A DNA stretch of 64,000 nucleotides, taken from Paenibacillus albus. Lineage in GTDB: Bacteria > Bacillota > Bacilli > Paenibacillales > Paenibacillaceae. The position numbers and the translations under genes were made by a program. Below, in pieces: positions 42,029 through 49,927 of the stretch. The notes below the pieces were generated by a model. The model saw only the letters and a program-made list of their open reading frames with translations. It had not been told where the DNA came from and did no database searches. The stretch's first letter is position 1, and every line of letters begins with the position of its first letter. The stretch is from NCBI RefSeq assembly GCF_003952225.1, contig NZ_CP034437.1, forward strand, positions 1,159,501-1,223,500, given 5' to 3'.

Positions 42029-42937
42029 TTGAAAGCTAACAGCAGAGTGCGCAATAAGGAAGCGATTCACTATCACTTTATGCTCTTCCCGAGTATCGTT
42101 ATTTTGGCCATCTTCAGCATTTATCCTACACTTGGTTCGATTATGGCTTTCAAATATTTTGACCCGATTGCAGGTATCTGGGGTTCTCCATGGGCAGGGC
42201 TCGATCATTTCAAAATGCTGTTTCAAATACCGGAGTTCAAACAAATTACGATTAATACCATTACCATCTCAGTCATTAAGATCATTCTGAATGTCTCCTG
42301 TGCGCTGGCGTTTGCCTTGCTGCTGCATGAAATTAAGAAGAAATGGTTCAAGAAGTCCGTACAGACGATCGTTTACTTGCCTTTCTTCCTTTCCTGGGTC
42401 ATTATGGCCGGTATTTTCAAAGATTTCTTCTCCATCGACGGCATGATTAATGGCATCGTTCATAAGCTGAACGGCAGCGAGCCGACGATGTTCTTCAGCA
42501 GCAACACATGGTTCATGATTATTATCTATGTGACGGATGTATGGAAAGGCTTCGGCTTTAACGCGATTGTGTTTCTGGCGGCTCTGACGAGCATCAATCC
42601 GAACTTATATGAAGCAGCCGATGTTGACGGCGCTTCGCGGTGGGCAAAACTTGTGAATATTACGCTGCCGAGCATAAAAGGCACGGTAGTGCTCATTCTC
42701 ATATTAAGTCTTCAAGGAATCTTAAGCGGCGGCTTCGATCAAATCTTCAACTTGTACAATCCGCTGGTGTATCAGGTCGCTGACATCTATGACACGTATA
42801 TTTACCGGATGGGCTTCCAGAGCAATCAGTATGAATTTGCGACGGCGGTAGGCTTGTTCCGATCGGCAGTGGCTTTCGTATTCATTCTTGTCTCGCAATG
42901 GCTGGCAGAGAAATATGGCGAATATAAAGTGTTCTAG
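42029..42937 (+). CDS. ABC sugar transporter permease, LplB type
   Basis: A 302-residue permease with six TM segments and EAA loop LYEAADVDGASRWAKLVN. The TTG start at 42029 has GGGGTG 8 nt upstream; the in-frame start at 41999 falls inside the preceding hairpin and is rejected. It is the second gene of the importer. Confidence 0.9.
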   Translation: MKANSRVRNKEAIHYHFMLFPSIVILAIFSIYPTLGSIMAFKYFDPIAGIWGSPWAGLDHFKMLFQIPEFKQITINTITISVIKIILNVSCALAFALLLHEIKKKWFKKSVQTIVYLPFFLSWVIMAGIFKDFFSIDGMINGIVHKLNGSEPTMFFSSNTWFMIIIYVTDVWKGFGFNAIVFLAALTSINPNLYEAADVDGASRWAKLVNITLPSIKGTVVLILILSLQGILSGGFDQIFNLYNPLVYQVADIYDTYIYRMGFQSNQYEFATAVGLFRSAVAFVFILVSQWLAEKYGEYKVF

Positions 42938-42954
42938 ATGACGGGGTGAAATGG

Positions 42955-43839
42955 ATGGGAATTCGATTAACTAAGAGTGATATCTTAACCAACACGATTA
43001 TTTACAGCATTCTTACGATGCTGGCTCTAATAACGCTCGTTCCGCTGCTGAACATCCTGTCGATTTCATTTAGCAATAGCGCGAAGGCGACGGCAGGACT
43101 TGTAACGGTTTATCCGCTTGGCTTCAGCTGGACCACGTACACGACAATCTTTAAGGATCACGCGATTCTGACAGCGGTTGGCGTATCGGTACAACGCGTT
43201 GTACTAGCGCTTGTTATTGATATGGTGCTGGTCATCCTGGCGTCGTATCCATTGTCCAGAACTAGCAAAGTGTTCCGTTCTCGGGGCATTTACATGTGGA
43301 TCGTCATCGGTACGATGCTGTTTGGCCCGAGTCTAGTGCCGATGTTCTTCACGGTGAAGGATACGCACATGCTCGGCACAATCTGGGCACTGGTCATTCC
43401 AGGCGCGGTCGGCCAGTTCAACATTATTCTTATGATGAACTACTTCCGCAACATCCCGTCGGAGCTGGAGGAATCGGCGAGCATCGACGGAGCGGGGCCA
43501 TGGCGCCGGCTGCTGCAAATCTATGTGCCGCTTTCCTTGCCGATCATGGCAACCATTGCGCTCTTCATTGTAGTAGGCAACTGGAACGCTTATTTTGACG
43601 GCTTGATCTATTCCATCAATACGGACGACTACCCACTGCAAACGTATATTCAGCAGCTTGTCGTCAACTACGATACGACGATCCGCGATGTGGATCAGGT
43701 TCGCAGCCTGCTCGCTGTTTCGAATCGCAGCCTAACGGCAGCGAAGCTCGTTATTACGATGATTCCGATCTTGGTCGTATATCCGTTTATGCAAAAGTAT
43801 TTCATTAGCGGCATTATGCTCGGCTCTGTGAAGGAATAG
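42955..43839 (+). CDS. ABC sugar transporter permease, YtcP/LplC type
   Basis: A 294-residue permease with the EAA loop LEESASIDGAGPWRRLLQ and the family C-terminus YPFMQKYFISGIMLGSVKE. ATG 42955 is placed 8 nt after a GGGG site; GTG 42946 would overlap that site. It ends the importer operon. No ATPase is encoded nearby, so a shared MsmX-type ATPase is expected. Confidence 0.9.
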   Translation: MGIRLTKSDILTNTIIYSILTMLALITLVPLLNILSISFSNSAKATAGLVTVYPLGFSWTTYTTIFKDHAILTAVGVSVQRVVLALVIDMVLVILASYPLSRTSKVFRSRGIYMWIVIGTMLFGPSLVPMFFTVKDTHMLGTIWALVIPGAVGQFNIILMMNYFRNIPSELEESASIDGAGPWRRLLQIYVPLSLPIMATIALFIVVGNWNAYFDGLIYSINTDDYPLQTYIQQLVVNYDTTIRDVDQVRSLLAVSNRSLTAAKLVITMIPILVVYPFMQKYFISGIMLGSVKE

Positions 43840-43847
43840 CAGGTGAA

Positions 43848-43905
43848 AAAGACCGTTCGATCAGTCTTGCAGCGATGCAGGGACTCATCGGAGGGTCTTT
43901 TCTAT
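43848..43905 (+). terminator. Terminator of the second LplABC operon
   Basis: A long imperfect stem (AAAAGACCGTTCGATCAGTC / GACTCATCGGAGGGTCTTTT) with a loop of about 12 nt and a T-rich 3' arm. Confidence 0.8.
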
Positions 43906-44001
43906 TTGCCAATTATCGTTCAAATTGATTAATCAGCCTAAATAAAATGGCAGAATTATCCGATTAAGTAGATAGAAGTATATCCAGTGGAGGGGAAAAA
44001 G

Positions 44002-47000
44002 ATGAAACAAAAGCTTGCAGCTGGTTTATTGAGCGCAACGCTGCTGCTTGGAGTGGTAAGTCCAACAGTTAGCTTTGCGGCTGAAGTGACAGCTGATCAA
44101 ATATCGATTGTGAATAACGTGGGTGGAAAGGACACCATAACGGTCACCGGTCTTGCCGTAGATGATATTGTGAAGGTATACAGCTCTTCTGAAGGTGGAG
44201 AGCCCATTATATCCGGCTCCGTAGATACGGGAGCAACGGAAGTCACGGTGGAGATAAATCAGCTGGGCACAGCAGCCGGGAGTGTATATGTTTCCGTTGT
44301 AAGCGGTGGAGAAGAGAGCGAGCTTGTGGAGGCAACTTATAATGCGGAGTCTTCTGAGGGACCGTCAGATGAGCCGTCCGAAGCTCCAGAGGCAGCGCAA
44401 ATTACAGTAACGAATAACGCGACCGGCGCTAACGATACAGTAATCGTATCGGAGCTTGCCGAGGGCGATCTTGTAAGTGTTTATAGCGCGGCATCGGGAG
44501 GGGAGCTTCTTGCAACAGCCGAGGTAGAGAGCGGCGAAGAGGAAGCGACAGTATCGAAGACGGATATGCTGAAAGCAGCCGGCGGTACGGTCTACGTCAC
44601 GGTTACGAGTCCGAACATGCTGGAAAGCCCTCGTGTTGCAATGGCTTATGCCAAGGAAGCTACATCCAAATCGCCGCTTGCAGCAAGCATTATTATCGAA
44701 AACAATCCAACAGGTACTAAAGATACGGTAATGGTTAATGATCTGGCTGAAGGCGATATCGTGAGGCTGTACAATACGTTATCAGGCGGTACTGCTCAGG
44801 TGGAGGCTGTGGTCGAAAGCGGCCAGACTTCCGTTGAAATTTCGAGCTTCGATCCCGAAGATCCGGATAAGCCAGATATGCTTCGGAGCACTGGCGGCAC
44901 CATTTATGTCACGGTAACGAACATCAACAAGCTGGAGAGCGCCCGCATCGCCAAGAGCTATGCGACGGAGCCTGTTTCTTCGGCGCCAATCTCGTCCTCC
45001 ATTACGGTTAAGAACTACCGGACAGGGATTAAAGACAAGGTCATTGTATCAGGACTTGCGGAAGGCGGCGTCATTAACGTATACAGGGCTTCTAGCGGCG
45101 GCACGAGCATTGGAACGGCTACTGTGGCTGAAGACGAGTCTGGCGTGACGATATTGATTGATCAGCTCGGAGTTAACGCAGGTAATGTGTACATTAGCCA
45201 GAAGAAGGCTGGCAAGCTGGAGAGCACCGTGCGTACGGTCAAGACGTACGAAGCAGAGGCGAGCGTCGCCTTGCAAGCGACAGCTATCTCGATCACGAAT
45301 AACGGCACCGGAAGCCTGGATAAAGTGAATGTTACAGGTCTTGCCGAAGGTGATGTCATCAACGTCTATACGGCAGCCACTGGTGGAACGGCGCTTGCGA
45401 CTGGAACGGCAGAGGCGGGCGAGGAAGATGAGATTGCAGCGGAAGCCAGCCTCCTTGATATGCTGAATATCAACGGCGGAACGGTCTATGTCTCCGTTAC
45501 TAGAGTGGATAAAGCTGAGAGTGCGCGTATTGCGAAGACGTACACTTCAGAGCCTGTATCGAAACCGCTCGCTGCTGCAGATATTACGGTCGTAAACAAT
45601 AAGACGGGCACGAGTGATAGCGTGACCGTTACTAATCTTAGCGCTGGTGATGTCGTTAAAGTGTACAAGACGACAACGGGCGGCACTGCAATCGGTACGG
45701 CTACCGTAGATGAAGACGAGACATCAGCAACGGTAGAGATTACTCAGCTGGGGACGGCGGCAGGATCTGTCTACGTCGGCGTGAAGCGGGTCGATCTGCT
45801 GGAGAGCACAGTGAGAACCGTCAAAGCGTACGGGTCTGAGCAGAGTACGGCACCGACCGCCGCTGCGATTACGATTGTGAATAGCCCGACAGGCAAGGAG
45901 GATACAGTCACGGTGACTGGTCTTGCGGCCGGCGATGAAGTGAAGGTATATGGCGCTGCCAAAGGCGGCGAAGCACTGGCAACAGAAACCGTGAATGAGG
46001 ATGAAACATCCGTAACGTTGTCTAAGGCGGATATGCTGACAGCGACCGGCGGTACTGCTTACATTACGGTAACGAAACCAGGCAAGCTCGAGAGCTTGCG
46101 AACGGCAAAGACGTATGTCACGGAACCGGTGTCGGCCGGTCTTGCGACGACTGCTGTTTCCATCGTAAACAATAAGGCAGGCGTAAACGATACTGTAGTT
46201 GTCACTGGACTGAATGCAGGCGATACCATTAATGTGTACAGAGCCGCAACGGGCGGTACGGCAATCGGCACAGCTGCGGTGGCGACTGGCGAGTCGAGTG
46301 CGACAGCTTCTGTAGAACAGCTTGGAGCTGCCGGTGGAACGGCCTACGTAAGTGTGAAGCGAGTTGACCAGCTGGAGAGTAAAGTGCGGCTTGCGAAGAA
46401 GTTTGATACAGAAACAAGTGCAGCTCCTGCTGCGGCTTCCGTTACGATTGTGAATGGTCCAACAGGCAAAGCGGATACGGTGAAAGTAACCGGACTCGCG
46501 GCAGGCGATAGCATCAATGTATACGGCGTGTCCAAGGCAGGTACGGCGCTAGCTACACAAACGGTTGCGTCTAACCAGACGGAAGCGACCGCGTCCCTCG
46601 CCGATATGCTGACAGCGACAGGCGGAACCGCTTATGTGACGGTTACCAAAGTAAATAAGGTGGAGAGCGCGCGTGTCGCCAAATCGTATAGTAGTGAAGC
46701 GGTATCTGCCGCGCTTGCTGCGGCTGTAATCGCCGTAGAGAACAATAAGGAAGGTGTCAGCGACACCGTTACCGTTACAGACCTGCAAGAAGGCGATAAG
46801 ATATTGGTGTACAAGACAGCAACGGGCGGTACAGCTGCCGGTACGGCGACGGTAGGAGCAGGCGCAACGAAAGCAATCGCTTCCGTTGAACAGCTTGGCG
46901 TGTCGGCAGGTACGGTATACGTAAGTGTGAAGCGGGTCGATCAGCTAGAGAGCAAGCGTGTTGCGAAGACGTACGCTACGGAGACCGGAGCGGCTCCGAC

Positions 47001-47838
47001 TGCAGCAGTTATCACCATTACGAACAACTCGACAGGCAAAGCCGACACGGTGAAAGTAACAGGTCTTGCTGTTGGCGATGTTGTCAGTGTCTACGATAGT
47101 ACTAAAGCGACTACACCATTAGAAACGGCAGTTGTCGGAGCCGGTGCGACCGAAGCAACGGTATCGAAGGCGGATTTGCTGACGGCAACGGGCGGAACCG
47201 CTTATGTGACGGTGACGCGAGTGAATAAGCGTGAAAGCGCGCGTGTCGCGAAAACCTACATCACGGAGCCGGTTTCCGCTGCAGTGGCAGCTGGTGCAAT
47301 AACCGTCGCGAATAACAGGGTCGGCGTAAGCGATAAGGTGACCGTAACGGGTCTTGCTGCAGGCGACAAAGTGTTTGTCTATAAATTGGCTGTGGGCGGC
47401 ACGGCCTTAGGTGAAGCGGTTGTGGAATCAGGTGCAACAAGCGCGGTGGTGTCAGTGGATCAGCTTGGCGCTGTCGCGGGAACGTTGTATGTCGGCGTCA
47501 AGCGTGCCGATCAGTTGGAGAGCAAGACAAGAACCGGGAAGAAGTATGATGCAGAGACGACAACTCCGGTTGCTTCCGCGAACATTGCGGTGACGAACAA
47601 TAAAAGCGCTGCGGACAGCGTCAAAGTCGTTGGTCTGCAAGCAGGCGATGTCGTGAAAGTATACCAAGCTTCATCGGGCGGCACAGCGATCGGGACCGGA
47701 ACGGTTGAAAGCGGATCGACTTCGGTAACGATCAGTATCGACCAGCTGTCCACGACAGCAGGCAAGGTGTATGTATCCATCACTAGAGGAGACAAGCAGG
47801 AGAGCGTTCGTACGGCGAAGGATTATGCCAAAGAATAG
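44002..47838 (+). CDS. Secreted protein of 13 tandem Ig-like repeats
   Basis: A 1278-residue exported protein. A signal peptide (KQKLAAGLLSATLLLGVVSP) is followed by 13 repeats of about 90-105 residues filling the whole chain. Each begins ITVxNNxTGxxDxVxVTGL, then AEGDxVxVY and GGTAxGTATV, and closes with VYVSVKRVDQLES or AYVTVTKVNKxESAR. Two subtypes differ at the middle: A repeats carry QLG, B repeats carry DML; the order is A B B A B A B A B A B A A. There is no SLH, LPxTG or other anchor and no catalytic motif. GGAGGGG precedes ATG 44002. Adhesin, matrix or polysaccharide-binding roles are guesses. Confidence 0.85.
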   Translation: MKQKLAAGLLSATLLLGVVSPTVSFAAEVTADQISIVNNVGGKDTITVTGLAVDDIVKVYSSSEGGEPIISGSVDTGATEVTVEINQLGTAAGSVYVSVVSGGEESELVEATYNAESSEGPSDEPSEAPEAAQITVTNNATGANDTVIVSELAEGDLVSVYSAASGGELLATAEVESGEEEATVSKTDMLKAAGGTVYVTVTSPNMLESPRVAMAYAKEATSKSPLAASIIIENNPTGTKDTVMVNDLAEGDIVRLYNTLSGGTAQVEAVVESGQTSVEISSFDPEDPDKPDMLRSTGGTIYVTVTNINKLESARIAKSYATEPVSSAPISSSITVKNYRTGIKDKVIVSGLAEGGVINVYRASSGGTSIGTATVAEDESGVTILIDQLGVNAGNVYISQKKAGKLESTVRTVKTYEAEASVALQATAISITNNGTGSLDKVNVTGLAEGDVINVYTAATGGTALATGTAEAGEEDEIAAEASLLDMLNINGGTVYVSVTRVDKAESARIAKTYTSEPVSKPLAAADITVVNNKTGTSDSVTVTNLSAGDVVKVYKTTTGGTAIGTATVDEDETSATVEITQLGTAAGSVYVGVKRVDLLESTVRTVKAYGSEQSTAPTAAAITIVNSPTGKEDTVTVTGLAAGDEVKVYGAAKGGEALATETVNEDETSVTLSKADMLTATGGTAYITVTKPGKLESLRTAKTYVTEPVSAGLATTAVSIVNNKAGVNDTVVVTGLNAGDTINVYRAATGGTAIGTAAVATGESSATASVEQLGAAGGTAYVSVKRVDQLESKVRLAKKFDTETSAAPAAASVTIVNGPTGKADTVKVTGLAAGDSINVYGVSKAGTALATQTVASNQTEATASLADMLTATGGTAYVTVTKVNKVESARVAKSYSSEAVSAALAAAVIAVENNKEGVSDTVTVTDLQEGDKILVYKTATGGTAAGTATVGAGATKAIASVEQLGVSAGTVYVSVKRVDQLESKRVAKTYATETGAAPTAAVITITNNSTGKADTVKVTGLAVGDVVSVYDSTKATTPLETAVVGAGATEATVSKADLLTATGGTAYVTVTRVNKRESARVAKTYITEPVSAAVAAGAITVANNRVGVSDKVTVTGLAAGDKVFVYKLAVGGTALGEAVVESGATSAVVSVDQLGAVAGTLYVGVKRADQLESKTRTGKKYDAETTTPVASANIAVTNNKSAADSVKVVGLQAGDVVKVYQASSGGTAIGTGTVESGSTSVTISIDQLSTTAGKVYVSITRGDKQESVRTAKDYAKE
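44098..47835 (+). repeat. Thirteen tandem coding repeats, alternating A and B subtypes
   Basis: Each unit is about 280-310 nt and includes a short Pro/Ser/Ala-rich linker. The first four units begin near 44098, 44398, 44686 and 44998 and the last near 47578. Units 7-12 are most alike, which points to duplication of an A+B pair; units 1-5 are more divergent. Confidence 0.85.
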
Positions 47839-47858
47839 TACGAGCAATAGGGGAGAAG

Positions 47859-47903
47859 AGCTGTATGTAAGGGTAGATAACTACTCTGACTACAGCTTTT
47901 TTC
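47859..47903 (+). terminator. Terminator after the repeat-protein gene
   Basis: Outer stem AGCTGTA / TACAGCT with an inner GTAG/CTAC stem, followed by TTTTTTC. Confidence 0.78.
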
Positions 47904-48007
47904 ATTCATTATGCAGCTGAAGGTGTGAGAAACTCCGACCTGCTAGCTTGGTTTATGATATAAAGGAACTATATCTTATCGAGAACCATCATGTTGGAGG
48001 AATCATT

Positions 48008-49846
48008 TTGCATAACCATCGAAAGCCCGTAACGGATCGCGATCCGGCCTATAGATCTTTGTTTGACCATCATCCTGATGCGATTTTATCTTTTGATTTG
48101 GAAGGCAGGCTGCTCGAAGCTAACCAGGCGGCTCAGCAGAGACTCGGATACGAGGCGAGCGAGCTTGCGAATTTGACGCTGGATCGTTTGGCTGCCTCAG
48201 ACTACAGGGAACGAAGCGAGCAAGCATTCACGGACTCGGCAAACGGATCAAATTACGAGTGTGAAATGGTCGTTGTGCATCAACGAGGAGCGCATCTTGC
48301 GATGACATTAATGAGCTTCCCTATCATCGTCGATGGCGCCATTACTGGCGTTTATATGGTGCTGCGCGAAAGGGGAGTGAATGATGGACCGGATCTGGAT
48401 GAGCAGCTCTCGAAAGAGCAGCTGAATTTCTTCTTTGCGAATGTCGATGACGCCTGCCTTGTACTGGATACGAAGCTGCATATTTTGAAAATAAACGAAG
48501 CGTTCGAGACGATGTTTGGATGGGTGGAAGAAGAGGTGCTTGGAACGCTGGTGCCGACAATTGCTGATCAGCAGCAGGATGAGGTTGAACGTGTTCGCAG
48601 TCTCGTGCTTGCCTCGCGTCAGGCGTATTGCTACGAAGGATTCCGATCTCGCAAGGACGGCAGTCTCGTCGAGATCGCCGTCTCCGCTTCCCCTCTGTTC
48701 GGCAGTAATGGAGAGCCGGTCGCTATAGCATTAATAATTAAGGATATAGCCGAGCGCAAGAAGATGATCGAAGCGCTGAGGGAAAGCGAGAAACGGCTGC
48801 GCGAGGTGATGAATGCCATGCCGGATCTCGTCACCTTTAAGGATGGACAAGGCAGATGGGTTGAAGCGAACCAGAACACGCTGATCATGTTTAAGCTCGA
48901 ATCTGTTCCTTACAAAGGGCTGACCAATGAGGAGCTGGCTAAGCAAAGCGGGTATTACGAAGAGATTCTCGCGAAAAGCAACGAATGGGATGAGCAGGTT
49001 TGGGAGGCGGGCCATGCCATCCGTCAGCAGAATGGGCTTCCGAATACACGTTACGGCGATCGGCTATACGATATTATGAAGGTGCCGCTATTCCATACGG
49101 ACGGCCGGCGCAACGGGCTGCTGACGATAGGGCGCGATATTACAGAGCTGAAGCAGACGGAGGAGCTGCTCCGGACGACGGATAAACTCGCCGTGGTCGG
49201 TCAGCTTGCAGCGGGAATCGCGCATGAAATTCGCAACCCATTAACGACGATTAAAGGGTTTATAAGCCTTCTTAGCAAGCAAACGACCGACAAGAACAGC
49301 TGGTACCTTGATGTGATGAATAACGAGATTGAACAGATGGAGTGGATTACGAACCAGTTCATGTCTGTCGCGAAGCCGCAGCTGATGTCCTGCAAGATGC
49401 ACCGGATCGAGCTCGTGCTGGCGCAGGTTACCTCGCTGCTCTATCCGCTCGCGCTGATGAATAATGTGCAAATTCACCTGGAGACAGAGCCGGACATTCC
49501 AGAGGTGCTGTGCGATGAGAATCAGCTTATTCAAGTATTTATTAATGTGGTGAAGAATGCGATCGAAGCGATGAATGCCGGCGGCCAGATTGAAATGATG
49601 ATCAAACGTAGAGACGAGCAGCATGTCTCCATCTGTGTCACGGACCACGGCTGCGGCATTCCTGCAGAGCGTATCGCGCGGCTTGGGGAACCGTTCTACA
49701 GTATGAAGGAGAAAGGGACGGGTCTTGGCCTCATGATCTGCTACAAAATTGTGAAGGAGCATGGCGGATGTATCACTATCGAGAGTGAGCTTGGACTAGG
49801 GACGACAGTCGAGATTGTACTGCCGTTCACTGGCGCGGCACGGTAA
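48008..49846 (+). CDS. Orphan PAS-domain sensor histidine kinase
   Basis: A 612-residue cytosolic kinase without TM segments. Three PAS domains (about 15-115, 140-250, 258-375; for example YRSLFDHHPDAILSFDLEG, MNAMPDLVTFKDGQGRWVE) lead to a HisKA domain with His406 in AAGIAHEIRNPLTTIKGF and an ATPase domain (VVKNAIEAMNAGG, DHGCGIP, GTGLGLMICYKI). The layout is like sporulation kinases KinA/KinE. The TTG start 48008 has TTGGAGGA 7 nt upstream; the in-frame start at 47948 is rejected. No response regulator lies beside it, so its partner, perhaps Spo0F, is elsewhere. Confidence 0.88.
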   Translation: MHNHRKPVTDRDPAYRSLFDHHPDAILSFDLEGRLLEANQAAQQRLGYEASELANLTLDRLAASDYRERSEQAFTDSANGSNYECEMVVVHQRGAHLAMTLMSFPIIVDGAITGVYMVLRERGVNDGPDLDEQLSKEQLNFFFANVDDACLVLDTKLHILKINEAFETMFGWVEEEVLGTLVPTIADQQQDEVERVRSLVLASRQAYCYEGFRSRKDGSLVEIAVSASPLFGSNGEPVAIALIIKDIAERKKMIEALRESEKRLREVMNAMPDLVTFKDGQGRWVEANQNTLIMFKLESVPYKGLTNEELAKQSGYYEEILAKSNEWDEQVWEAGHAIRQQNGLPNTRYGDRLYDIMKVPLFHTDGRRNGLLTIGRDITELKQTEELLRTTDKLAVVGQLAAGIAHEIRNPLTTIKGFISLLSKQTTDKNSWYLDVMNNEIEQMEWITNQFMSVAKPQLMSCKMHRIELVLAQVTSLLYPLALMNNVQIHLETEPDIPEVLCDENQLIQVFINVVKNAIEAMNAGGQIEMMIKRRDEQHVSICVTDHGCGIPAERIARLGEPFYSMKEKGTGLGLMICYKIVKEHGGCITIESELGLGTTVEIVLPFTGAAR

Positions 49847-49854
49847 TCTCTGCA

Positions 49855-49883
49855 TTGACATCTGTGTATATAGGAATTAATCT
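49855..49883 (+). promoter_or_regulatory. Candidate sigma-A promoter of the DUF4965 gene
   Basis: TTGACA at 49855-49860 and TAATCT at 49878-49883 with a 17-nt spacer, followed by an A/T-rich leader with an imperfect inverted repeat (AATCTATAT...ATATTAGATT). Confidence 0.6.
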
Positions 49884-49927
49884 ATATGTATTATAAAAAA
49901 TATATATTAGATTGAGAGGATGTCCCA

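Noticed and set aside
44002-47838. CRISPR-like or tandem non-coding repeat.
   Set aside because: The repeats keep a single reading frame with protein-level periodicity; this is a coding repeat, not a CRISPR array.
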